From assembly GCF_003590095.1 (NCBI RefSeq), contig NC_039492.1:7564001-7628000 (forward strand): a stretch of 64,000 bases of DNA. Direction: 5' to 3'. Both the position numbers and the translations under genes were made by a program. Numbering within the stretch: position 1 is the stretch's first letter; each line of letters starts with the position of its first letter. This DNA comes from Trichoplusia ni. Taxonomy: Eukaryota; Arthropoda; Insecta; Lepidoptera; Noctuidae. Positions 10,801 to 22,471 of this stretch are shown one piece after another. The notes under the pieces were generated by a model. It was given only the letters and a program-made list of their open reading frames with translations. It was not told the DNA's origin and ran no database searches.

Positions 10801-13800
10801 TGGCTTTTACATTTGGTTGACTTTTATTCCAGATTGTATTGTCGCTTTTCGTAGCCGTCATTTTAGACAATTTGGAGCTCGATGAGGATATAAAAAAACT
10901 AAAACAGCTTAGATACCGCCAGCAAAGTGCTGAAATTAAAGAAAGCCTACCATTCAGACTGAGAATATTCGAAAAGTTTCCTGACAGCCCTCAGATGACA
11001 AAGTTACATAAAGTTCCAGGGGATTTCAATCTACCAAAGGTTTGTAATAGTCTTTACTTTTGCTTCATAACTACTGTTATAAGATTAGAACAATGAGCGC
11101 AAGTAATAGTCAGTATAAGTGAACACAATAGATACATGGCTAAATGTCGCCCTTAGCTGTCATGCTGTCCTAGTGATTGTCCACTGGAATGTACAGACAA
11201 ACAGACATTTTCGAATGTCACTTACCTAAGTCTCGTTCTTGCTTATGATCTGTTAGGTACAGCAACTCAAGTTATTCTGTAACATTACTCCTTTCTAGTT
11301 ATTTGTCTGTTATAAGCAATCATAACTTAAAGTATATACTCTTAAATGATATTCAATACTTTTAATTTGTGGCTGTAGGTCCGAGAGTCGTTCATGCGTC
11401 AGTTCGTGTGCGAGGTGGACGGCGAGGAGGAGGTGGGCGTGACGGGCGGCGGCGGCGACGTGTCGCGGCGCGCCTTCGAGTACATCGGCGTCGCCAAGAT
11501 CGCCTTCCCCTACCGCAAGCGCTGCCTCGTCAAGACGCTGGTCGTGGCGCCGCCCTCGCAGCGGCCCAGCTCTGCGCTTAGGAGACATGTCGTCAGCTCT
11601 ATCATTGAGTAAGTTGATAGTGGCCAGTAACATTCAATATATTGTTATTTTCTTATTAAATTACTGTTTCTTGAGATACTTTATGCAAATGCATGGTGTA
11701 TACCACTGACCTATTTATCATTACACGGATCATCGAAGGCACATAGGCAGTTTGAATTCATGTCTTTATGAACTGTTCATGTGTGAAATGTTTTATTTTA
11801 TTTTCATAATTTATTTAAGTTACGTTTTAACCTTTACAGGTAAAATATGTTGCTGTAATTCATCTTGCAATTCAGGTTTATTTTTTTGTTTAATTTTATT
11901 TTCAATTTATTTTTTTATTCAAAGTATAACAGTTCTTCTATTTTAAACTACTATTTAAAATAATAGAATACAATATTGATGTTGCAGAGACTCGAACAAT
12001 CATAGGCCTCTACTCGGCGATTCGGCCATGCTAGCGACCGGGGGCAAATCGGGCCTTAAGCCGCAGGGAACAATTTCTAGTGCAAAACAACTGCGCGTCG
12101 ATCAAAAGAAGTATGTATTTAAATCGGTATTGATATAGTGCAGAGTTAATACTGACTGATTAACGTGCTCGCGCTATATGGCTCTCAGGTTCGGCTCGCG
12201 CTCCATCCGGCGGTCGGTGCGCAGCGGCTCCATCAAGCTGAAGCAGACGTACGAGCACCTGCTGGAGAACGGCGACATCGGGGCCGCCTCGCGCGTCGTG
12301 CCCTCCTCGCGCGCGCGCCCGCCCTACCTCGACATCCGCCTGCTGCAGGCCAAGCGCCAGCAGGCCGAGATGAGGAGGTCACCACTTCAAAAAAACTCTC
12401 TAATTTAGTCTCTCAGTAGTCCTTCCTCGTTTAATCCTAGACTTTGGACATACAAATTTTATCAGTTCACGCAAGAAGACAGCACAGATTTTTATAATTT
12501 GTTTTTATTATCAGGAATCAAAGAGAAGAGGACTTACGCGAGAACCACCCCTTATTCGACACGCCATTGTTGATAGTACCGAGAGAGTCCCGCTTCAGGA
12601 AGATATGTCGCGCCATCGTAGACGCGCGATACGACGCCCGACTAAGAGACCCTGTAACTGGCAATGAAAGAAAAGTGCATTACAAAAGTTTTCAGTAAGT
12701 ATTATATTGTAGCACACTGGAAGTCAATAAAATTTTCTAGATGCCTTTTTGCTTGGACTTAATAAATTCTTTTATTTACAGTAACTTCCTTGGCCTAGTA
12801 ACATATATGGACTGGGTGATGATCATGGTCACCACCCTATCTTGCTTGTCGATGATGTTTGAAACACCTACGTATAGAGTTATGGAGAACTTTGTACTGC
12901 AGGTAATGATTAACTGAATAAGATTAATAAAATAATGATCGTGACAAAAAATATGTATATAATTTTATTCTAGATCGCCGAGTATGGATTCGTCGTCTTC
13001 ATGAGCTTGGAGCTGGCGCTTAAAATTCTTGCGGATGGCTTGTTTTTCACGCCGAAAGCCTATCTCAAAGATGCAGCTGCAGTACTTGATGTTTTCATCT
13101 ACATTGTAAGTATTTAATTTGAAGTTATTCTGAAAATAGAGACATATTCCTCAAAAAAAATGAGTGCTATAACTTTGTCGTTGCTGGTCAGACGGATTTA
13201 CTTATTTTTGGCTTTATTTAATCTACAATATATAAATCCTCTTCTTGACCATCTTCTCCCTCTCGCGCCCTCGTCGTTGTATCTCCATATCTCGGTCTCC
13301 CTTTCCCGCGCACTGTTCCCAGTGCAGTCGTTTAGGTGGTAGTGCAGCGTGTGTGCGCAGGTGTCGCTGACGTTCCTGTGCTGGATGCCGCTGCGCGTGC
13401 CGCCGGGCTCGGCCGCGCAGATGCTGATGATCCTGCGCTGCGTGCGGCCGCTCCGGATCTTCACGCTCGTGCCGCACATGCGCAAGGTCGTCTACGAGCT
13501 CTGCAGAGGGTTCAAAGAGATATTATTGGTAAGTATTAAATGTCAGACATAAAACACTGACGCCAGTGTCGTGAAGATCAGTCTAGACCGACTCTGTAAT
13601 ATCTATATTTCCTAATGTCTATACTAAAAAAGACCAAGAAAGGTCTCGCTTCCATGTGTCGATATGACCTTTAAAAATAAGAAAAAGGGTATTTTCGCTT
13701 TAAGGAAGTAAAAGACAAACATCTTCAGATTTACTAACACAATACTCAATAATGATTATTATAATTTAACAATGGTTTTCATTCATTCACAGGTATCTAC

Positions 13801-16800
13801 ACTGCTGATCTTATTGATGTTTGTGTTTGCAAGTTATGGTGTCCAGTTATATGGTGGCAGGTGAGTGAAATAAATATTACTTAATGTATATAATAAATCA
13901 TCAGTATCCTAAGTCTTCTGCTTTTTGGGCGCTTAATATAATTATAAATCGTTTTGTATTTTAAGGCTGGCAAGATGTAATGACCCTACTATAACAAGGC
14001 GTGAAGATTGCGTCGGTGTATTTATGCGTCGCGTGTTCGTTACAAAAATGAAGATAAGACCAGGACCAAATGAGACATTCCCATCTATGCTTGTACCCAG
14101 AGTATGGTATGTAAAACCCACATTTAAAAATATTCCGTAATTCACTCACTGATGTAGATATTAATAATAATCGTTTGTTTCAGGGCCAATCCGAAACGAT
14201 TTAACTTTGATAACATTGGAGATGCCCTTCTAACATTATTTGAAGTGCTTTCATTCAAAGGCTGGTTGGATGTTAGAGATGTATTGATCAAAGCTCTGGG
14301 ACCGGTAAGCTTGTGATCTTAAAAATAATATTGTCACTTCTGTTCAGTTGTTTTAAATATTTGTTTATATGTTCAGGTCCATGCTATCTACATACACGTT
14401 TACATATTTTTGGGCTGTATGATTGGATTAACCTTGTTCGTCGGTGTAGTGATTGCTAATTACTCAGAAAACAAGGGAACTGCTCTATTAACTGTTGATC
14501 AGCGGCGTTGGTAAGATATATAAATATATTATCACTTCAGTCGACTTAAATGAATTCAGACATTTCAAGATTGTATGTGAATATCTATTTATTTCAGGTG
14601 TGACCTTAAGAAGAGATTGAAAATCGCTCAGCCCCTGCACTTGCCCCCTCGCCCGAACAAACGTAAAGTCCGCGCTTTCGCATATGACGTGACACAGAAC
14701 TTGAGCTTCAAACGAGTCATCGCCATCGTAGTTTTGATCAACAGTGGGCTTTTGGCAGTAACGGTGAGTTTACAGTATATCACAATCATTTAGAGTTCAT
14801 TTTTTACACCTGTGCTGAAGATATTATTAACTAGCAATTACTCGCGGCATTGCCTGCTTGGATGTCGGCTATGAGGGCAAAAAAAGCCTATATCAATTTT
14901 TGGCGTCACTATATCTTGCTCTTGTTTCATTCGGGCTCATTGGCCAACCGCTGCAATGAAATCGTGTGTTGTCACAGTGGTCTCGCTACTCGCCGTACAC
15001 CGAGCAGCTGGCACTGACATCAGCGCTCCTGACGCTGGTGTTCGTGGTGGAAGTGCTACTCAAGACCATCGCTTTCACGCCGCGCGGCTACTGGCAGAGC
15101 CGCCGGAACCGATACGACCTCCTTGTCACCGTCGCTGGCTGTATATGGATATTCATGCATTTTACTTTAATGGTAATATACACTAATCAATGAAACGGTT
15201 TTAAAGCAAGTCAATATTTTATGTTAAAACATACTTCCCAGTTTCTTTCAAGTAAATAATTGTAGGTTAAGCACCCTCCAGTAATCTGGACGGTTGAATT
15301 TAACCTCAGAGATAACTGTGGGCCAGAAATACCATAACATAATAACTTAAGTCTTACATTTCTGCATTTTAGAACGACCTGTCATATTTCGTTGGGTTCA
15401 TGGTGGTTATTCTTCGTTTCTTCACCATCACTGGCAAGCACACGACCTTAAAGATGTTAATGCTGACCGTCGGAGTGAGCGTCTGCAAGAGTTTCTTCAT
15501 TATATTCGGCATGTTTCTGCTCGTTTTCTTCTATGCCCTGGCCGGCACCATAGTATTTGGTAATGTGAAATACGGCGAAGGGATTGGAAGGTAAAATACT
15601 TGATTTACTATCATCACAATCATGTCACCCTGAGGTCTCTGCTTTTTCCTGCCATTTTTTTCCGTCCAACACATTCCTCATCCATTAAATGCTAAATTAC
15701 TGTGTACAAGGCACGAAGATCACAAAATTCCCGATTACTAAATCCTTTCAAATAATTGTATCATATATAACTGGATGCCTTATTATTTGAATTAATTTTA
15801 TAATTCGCATAGTCTCACTAAGATCTACATTTTCAGGAGAGCGAACTTCAACTCGCCGATCCACAGCGTGGCCATGCTGTTCCGCATAGTGACGGGCGAG
15901 GACTGGAACAAGATCATGCACGACTGTATGGTGGCGCCGCCCTACTGCACGCCCGCCGATAACTACTGGGAGACCGACTGCGGGAACTTCACCGCCTCAC
16001 TCGCATACTTCTGTACCTTTTACGTTATCATCACGTATATTGTTCTAAATCTACTTGTGGGTCAGTACTATAAACCCATGTTTCCGTTTTGATGAAAATA
16101 ATTTGTCCTGAAAGTAATCACGACTGTGGCTTGTTCCCACGTTTTTTTTACAAAAATCTTGCACCCACGTCCATTATTTAACATTTATCAGAAGATGAAT
16201 TATATCACATACCTTAAACTATATATAACTTTCTTAATATCTACCTAAAAAATATATATATATTACAAAGATACGCGTCCTGGGTGTGATGTGGCTAAAA
16301 ATTACGAGCTTCTCTTTAATATTACAGCTATTATCATGGAGAACTTTTCGTTATTCTATTCAAACGAAGAAGATGCCCTACTATCGTACGCTGATATCAG
16401 GAATTTCCAAAACACGTGGAATGTCGTTGATGTACACCAAAAAGGTGTCATACCAGTCAGGAAGGTAAATTATTATTTTATTTAAAACTTCTTACTCCAT
16501 TTCCATCTTTTTGTCTTAGCCCGTTAGTTGTGGTCTTTCTTTTCTTAAAGAATCCCTCGTGTTTTTTTATGTAAAATCGTTTCACCAAAGTATAACAAAC
16601 AGACTAAGTATTTTCCGCATTTATGATGATAATTCCGTTTTAAAGGTCAAGTTTATACTGCGCCTCCTCAAAGGCCGTCTAGAATGCGACACGCACAAAG
16701 AGCGGCTGTTGTTCAAATACATGTGCTACGAACTGGAGCGACTACATAATGGGGAAGATGTCACCTTCCACGATGTCATCAAGTATGTGCACGAGTATTT

Positions 16801-18505
16801 TCTTCTATGGAATTCTCTATATTTAATATTTCAATAAATTTTTGTCCACGGCCTCACACGCGTTGAAGATAGTTTTGTCTGCAAAAAGTATCCTATAAAT
16901 TTGTGTCAGCTTGTGCTCTATCTCAAATTTTATCGAAATCCATTTTCTTCTACTTTTTCTTGGTGTGGTGATGAGTGATGGGTAAATTGAGAGGCGTTAT
17001 AACCTCAATTACTCGGCTATCCGTGCAGTCCTATCTATAATTCTTTTGTATTACAGCATGCTATCGTACCGTACGGTGGATATTCGTAAGTCACTGCAAA
17101 TGGAAGAGTTGCTTGCTCGGGAAGAGTTCGAGTTTTTGATCGAGGAAGAAGTCGCGAAACAAACTATAAGGACATGGCTTGAAGGATGCCTCAAAAAGAT
17201 ACGAGCAAATAGTAGCGTAAGTAGAGTCCAGTTATTATAGACAACATAACTTTTAGTACGACTTTAGTAACATTAGGCAATGGTCATCTTACTAATCTTA
17301 AATCTAACCACTTCCTAAAGTACTGACTTGTGTAAGCGAAATGGCACACCGTGCGTCTCTCTTTTAATATTGGAACAGGAAAAAACAATAAGGCAGTAAA
17401 TTGTCATGTTTCAGAAGCAACAAACTAGTCTGATAGCTGGCCTAAGGAAAACAAATGAACAGGCTGTCGATATGAGCAACGAAAAGGTTGATAAAGAGAA
17501 ATTAGAAGCAGAAACTCAGGTATTCATATTATTTTTTATATAACTCCAATATTTTCTTTTGACGTAAAAGATGATAAAATTGTGACTAAATGTATTGTTA
17601 TAATTTATAGCAAGTCGTAGCCAACATAGGCCGTACGGAAATGACAGAATCTACATCACAACCTGTTATATCAAGTAAGTGGACTTCTAGACTTCAATAT
17701 ATTATGTGAAATTAAATTATTTAAATGTTCTGATCATTAAACTATTTATTTTTAAGATATATCTTCGTCATTTGAGTCGCAACCAAAGAGGTCTTCAACA
17801 AAAAGTCAATTTAAAAGGCCTGGGTTACCATCTGTTACAATTCCAAGGTAAGAAATATACAAGTAAGTAAAATATATCACTCAAATTACATCTTAAATGA
17901 AAAATAATATTTTGTACTTTTTTTTTGTAGACCTGAGAGTCCGATCAAAAAGTACCTCCAACCAACACTAAGTGATCCACATCCAACCCTTATGAAGAAG
18001 TCTTCTAGTAAGTGTAAGTCGATTTCATATGAACCTTTTACATTCCTGATTTGTTTTTTTCGTTTTAATTACCAGTACCAACCGTAACGTATTTGTTTTT
18101 GTATTTATTTGGTAGTGAAGTTTGTAAAGTAAAAGTTTCACTATTTCAGAACATTAATTGTAGATGGTACCATTAAGAACATGATCTCTTAGTTTTACCG
18201 ATGCGACAGGTAAAAAAAGGTAACTAGAGACAAGCCCACTAGGTATTAATACTATTTTCCCACGGCTTGCTTGCTATGTAATTCGTAATGGTGGCGTTCC
18301 GGTAACGGTTTAGCCGAGTAGCGACTACTTTCAATGAAATTTATGGAAAAATAGCTGTAGCTAATGAATGTGTTGCGTGTCGTGCGCAGCGACGGTGAAG
18401 AGCAACAGCCGCGTGTCGCACAACAGCGCGCGCGACCAGCCCGCGCTGCACGACGTGCACGCCTGGTGGGCCGCGCACGTGGCCGGCCGCGCGCGCGACG
18501 AGTAG
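7877..18505 (+). CDS. na: NALCN sodium leak channel (narrow abdomen)
   Basis: Four-domain, 24-pass, weakly voltage-sensitive Na+ leak channel of the plasma membrane that sets neuronal resting potential and, in flies, circadian output. 35 exons: 7877-7984, 8058-8243, 8404-8627, 8714-8842, 8922-9067, 9174-9282, 9402-9601, 9680-9840, 9916-10083, 10336-10527, 10609-10746, 10833-11039, 11379-11608, 11988-12110, 12189-12377, 12515-12694, 12782-12902, 12974-13105, 13361-13528, 13793-13860, 13966-14106, 14184-14304, 14377-14510, 14598-14763, 14978-15172, 15373-15590, 15837-16060, 16328-16464, 16646-16782, 17057-17216, 17415-17519, 17611-17674, 17757-17847, 17931-18013, 18390-18505; 1756 aa (human 1738). 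Pore residues give the NALCN filter EEKE: E278 (SSQEGW), E553 (TQEAW), K1132 (SFKGW), E1406 (TGEDW). The start is MKMLGRKQS; the second ATG (7883) is an in-frame alternative. The C-terminus keeps a VHAWW segment like the vertebrate VKKWW. The domain II-III linker (exons 13-15) is least conserved and GC-rich. Confidence 0.97.
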
Positions 18506-18805
18506 CGCACTCTACTGTACTGCACAACTAGTAGCAGGAGTACCTCTACTTAGTGGGAGAAAGCGCAGCTCATTTCTTTTCATATACATAATTACATCTC
18601 GAAAGTAGCTACCGTACTATATTATGTCGCCAGCTCTTCCTCCCGCACCTAATTTAAATTCGACCTAACAGTAGTATATTTGATGAAAGTCTGTAATGTT
18701 ATCGCCAAAGACATGTTTTAAATTGTTAGGTGTAGATTTGATAAATATATTTTAAAATGTTACCCAAATACGATGAATAATTTTATGTGTTGTTAGTAGA
18801 GTAAT

Positions 18806-18811
18806 AATAAA
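18806..18811 (+). terminator. NALCN poly(A) signal
   Basis: AATAAA about 300 nt after the NALCN stop codon; the first perfect hexamer on this strand in the 3' region. Confidence 0.6.
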
Positions 18812-18834
18812 AAATATTAAAAGTTTAATTATGT

Positions 18835-18840
18835 TTTATT
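18835..18840 (-). terminator. Poly(A) signal of the receptor gene
   Basis: TTTATT on the plus strand is AATAAA on the minus strand, about 170 nt after the receptor stop. It lies 23 bp beyond the NALCN signal, so the two 3' ends should meet or overlap. Confidence 0.5.
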
Positions 18841-19009
18841 ATTCTTTTAATGGAATGGACTAATGTAAAATATTATTCAAATTTACAAGTAAAAAGTAAA
18901 ATATTATCGAACAATTTACAATATACATGGAGGCTATTTACTATTTGTAAACTAGCCGTTACTCAAAATATACAGATCATTACTTGAAATACGTATCTAG
19001 CTAAACCAA

Positions 19010-21897
19010 TTATTGTAATAAATGGCACATACCTAGTGAGAAGAGTACAATAACAGTAATAGTTAGTAAGAGACAAAGGTATCGGCCAGCGATAGGATAG
19101 TGAAAGAGTTTGGCGTGAAGCTTTAGCGTGGAAGCGTACATCAGCACCGTGGTTATGTCTTCCTGCGATGTGTCCTGGTGCAAGAATGGTCGGACACACA
19201 ACTCATGGCCCACCGATTGCGTCCTCCTGCATTCTTTTGACAAGCGAGCCGCCTGAAACGACAGATAGTTGTTATTAAAAAAAGGAATGACGTCTAAAAA
19301 AGTATGTTTTAAAAATTTCTTCGCGTACCTGTACAAATGGTACAATAACTGCCGATATCCAAAGCAGTTCATTGAGGATGCTGATCCCAACAAGTGGTTC
19401 CGTCTCTGTGTCCACCTTATCCAAGTTGAGAAGCCACATGACGCCCGACGTTGCCCACGATATGTTTACAATCGTAAACAAGCAAACAGCAGGTGCCAGG
19501 TCGTCGTTCAAATATTTTAATAATTTGCGAAATTCTTCAATTTCCTACGAAGAAAACAAATAGTAACAGCGCATAATGTGGTATCAACTCCTCTAAAACG
19601 GTAGGGTTAAATAGTTAACTTACTTTCATCCATTGCAAAGCAGTAATGGTTCGGTTAAGCAAACGCTCTTTAAGAAACATCAAATGAGCTTGTAACAACT
19701 GCGCTTGCAGGCAATAGCTCGTTATGATTGTGGCTTGCACCATGTCATGAGTTAAAGTGCAAATTATGAGTAATGCCTTTAGTAACATTCTTACTTGGTA
19801 AGTACTGAAACAAATAATAAAATTACAATACATTTATTTTACAATGACCATAAGTTGTCTTAACGTACCTTGTCTCCATCCACCTGAAGATGATATTCCC
19901 TCTAGCCAACATTAAATTAACAGAACACAGAGATAAACACATCCAAAGAACGCTGAGTATTATAAAGAACCATAACATGCGCAGTAAACGTTTTGGTTTT
20001 GTAGTTGGCATGCCTTGAGGCGCATATGAGGACAGCAGAAATACCTGGAAAATAATGCCAATTGTTATAAAATTAGATTATATAAGGGTATCATGTATGT
20101 ACCTTTAAGTTTTATAACATCTGTATCCACTCATGATCGCAATAAATATTTGAAGTTTGAAGTTTGAAGTTTGAAGATAATAGTTCCCAAATATCTTTTT
20201 CATTGTTGGAGTTCTGTACCAAATGTCTAAAAACGGAACCCTTCTACTAAGGCTCCGCTGTTTGTCCGTCCAGCTGTCACTAGGCTTGACAGACTGGTCA
20301 TTTCAGGAACCATGATAACTAAATATTAACTTTAGTAGGGAGCTCTCCAGCCAACTAAGAGCGATAGAAGGCCGCACTTCATACTTCTGCCTATTAAACC
20401 CTAGCAGGTAAATACTATAAATTATTTTAGCAGGTCTGATAATTTTATACTCACTCTTTCCATAAGATTTTGCAACTGCTCGTTATCTGAGATTCGAAAT
20501 AAATATAACGCGTACAAAAATCCCACAAAATGTAGTATACTAGGACCGATGTATGTAAATATAACGTTTCCATAGCACACGTTCTTGTAATTGTCATATT
20601 CCAGAGTCGACGTTAGAGCTAATGGGACCAACTTGTAACAAAATCCTCTGTCTCTCCTGTAACACAAAATCACAAATATGATAAGGTACCTAAATGATGT
20701 GAAATATGTCCAAAAAATTGTCGATTTCATTTACTTTTTCGCATGTAACTAGGTAAGTCACAAGGAGTGTTATTTTACCTGAAACAAGCCATATACTGCA
20801 GAATGTATCCCAGAAACATAAGCACTGCAACTTGTAGCGAATGGAAATGCGAGCAACATATTGCACATTTAGACGAGTTTGAAACGTCCAGTACCGGCCG
20901 CAAACCCATAATAGTTAGTAATTTTAGATATGGGAGTAGTATCTGAAAATACATACATTATAATCAAATTACCGGATTATAAAGACAGTACACATTAATT
21001 TCAATAAATATGAGTCAAATGTTTACCTTTGATTTACAATAATGCAATATAGCTGAAGTACTCATGTATTCCGTATCAGGAGACTCCGTTATTTCCCCAA
21101 TCTATGAAAACATCAAAGCCCAAATGTACAAGTAGAAATACAGTTTCTAAAACATTACATTTCTAGTCCTAGACTATTTTCTACCGTAAAAGAAGTGCCT
21201 TTGCTTTAAGAATAGGTTCTTGTTTATATTAAACGACAAACTTTTTATTTTGATCGGGGTCCTTAAATCCGTAATATGTAAGGAACGGTATCAATATTTT
21301 TTACTCTAGCTGCTCCCATTTCATGAGATAAACCAAATGAACATAACACATATTTAAGACACAGTTTCATCCCACATTAATCCTACAGCTAGATCTGAAC
21401 TTCCTCTTCATTTACACGCATATCTATTTAAATTCCATTGATCAGTTAGGCCGCAGTGGTTTATAAATATGACCTGTTAAGATTTTACCTTAGGCAAAAG
21501 GTACAGCCTAGCCGTTTTTGTATCATTTTTCATTTAAAACTATAATTTGCTAAAAAAAAATAAATATTAAATTAAGTTTAGGTACTCACGTCCACACTAT
21601 TGGCGTCAAGATTTGACCTCAAAGATCTCTCCATCGTTGGTTCAGCGAGCTTGTCGTTGCCCAGTACATGGCTGTCCAGTAAATCACTAGCTACATAATC
21701 ATTTAATTTTTTTACATTATTCAGTTTATTGCCCATATCTACTCATTAATTACCTATATGCACATTATGCAAAATGATAATATAATAATAATTGAACATT
21801 TATAAAGCAAACAATGAAGATCTAAGTAATGACGGTAGGTAGTTAAAAACTTATTATTATACTCACCGCTGCCGTAGGAGGCATTGTCATTGTGCAT
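19010..21897 (-). CDS. Gustatory-receptor-family seven-transmembrane protein
   Basis: Nine exons (- strand): 21867-21897, 21590-21690, 21027-21101, 20779-20942, 20455-20656, 19869-20044, 19624-19804, 19329-19544, 19010-19252; 462 aa, usual for insect gustatory receptors. The N-terminal family block is ILLPYLKLLTIMGLRPV at residues 70-86. Hydrophobic segments follow in exons 4-9, for example MLWFFIILSVLWMCLSLCSV and GISILNELLWISAVIVPFV. The last 80 residues (EDITTVLMYASTLKLHAKLF then PIAGRYLCLLLTITV) fit the region around TM7. The family ending TYhhhhhQF is not present; the chain stops LGMCHLLQ. The subfamily (bitter, sugar, CO2) cannot be told from sequence alone. The ligand is unknown. It would act as a ligand-gated cation channel in chemosensory neurons if it follows the family. 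Confidence 0.83.
20149..20176. repeat. Tandem repeat, TTTGAAG x4
   Basis: Four perfect copies of a 7-bp unit in the intron between receptor exons 5 and 6. It is beside the reverse-oriented repeat at 20205. Confidence 0.9.
20205..20325 (-). repeat. Copy of the 'gtcaagtgc...aaccct' repeat, minus orientation
   Basis: The block AAAAACGGAACCCTTCTACT then AAGGCTCCGCTGTTTGTCCG is the inverse complement of the closing part of the element seen at 1644-1994. It is in the intron between receptor exons 5 and 6. Confidence 0.6.
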
Positions 21898-22471
21898 TTT
21901 AATTCCTTCAAAATAAAATTGCAGCCCGTTTATATTTAATTTTGGTTGTACTTACGAGAAAGTTAAAAAAGGATACACTGACAACAACTGATAACGGCCC
22001 ACTGGAGTGTTTTTTATGTTTATGTACGTAATAACAAAACATCATTGGGAATGAATGCACTTGTATCGCGTCGAGTCAGTCGCTACATGAACTCTGATAA
22101 ATATGTAACAATGATGTCATTATGTTTAGAAAAACACTGTTCAATTTAAGTGCTGCTCTTTTAATTTGTGATTGCTAAAACTGATATTATAAAAATACGT
22201 GATGATTGTAATTCGACTTCTATATGGTGACTTGCAGTTGAAGTCGTATGTTTATTATTGAAGCATTGTGTTGTACATTGCACTTTGATAAACTTGGATT
22301 ATAAGGTCAATAAGAGTGAAGAAAAAGTATAAGCGACAGTTGTCAAAACAACAAATGAACGCTATCGCTTGAATTTGTATGTAGGAGGTATGTCTCCATA
22401 GGGTAATTAAATAAAAAATAAACTGAACTTAAACCTGAAGTTTATTATGTTTAAAAAAAAACTGATAATTA
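21898..22471. other. Intergenic: upstream of receptor gene, downstream of NOL10
   Basis: AT-rich. It holds the presumed receptor promoter (just above 21897) and the NOL10 3' end, including a minus-strand AATAAA at 22441-22446. I see no further gene. Confidence 0.6.

Noticed and set aside
11310..11633. 107-codon minus-strand open frame over NALCN exon 13
   Set aside because: GC-rich coding sequence gives open antisense frames; the plus-strand frame joins NALCN exons in phase.
13198..13485. Minus-strand open frames opposite NALCN exon 19
   Set aside because: Shadow of a GC-rich exon; plus strand matches the NALCN domain III S3-S4 region.
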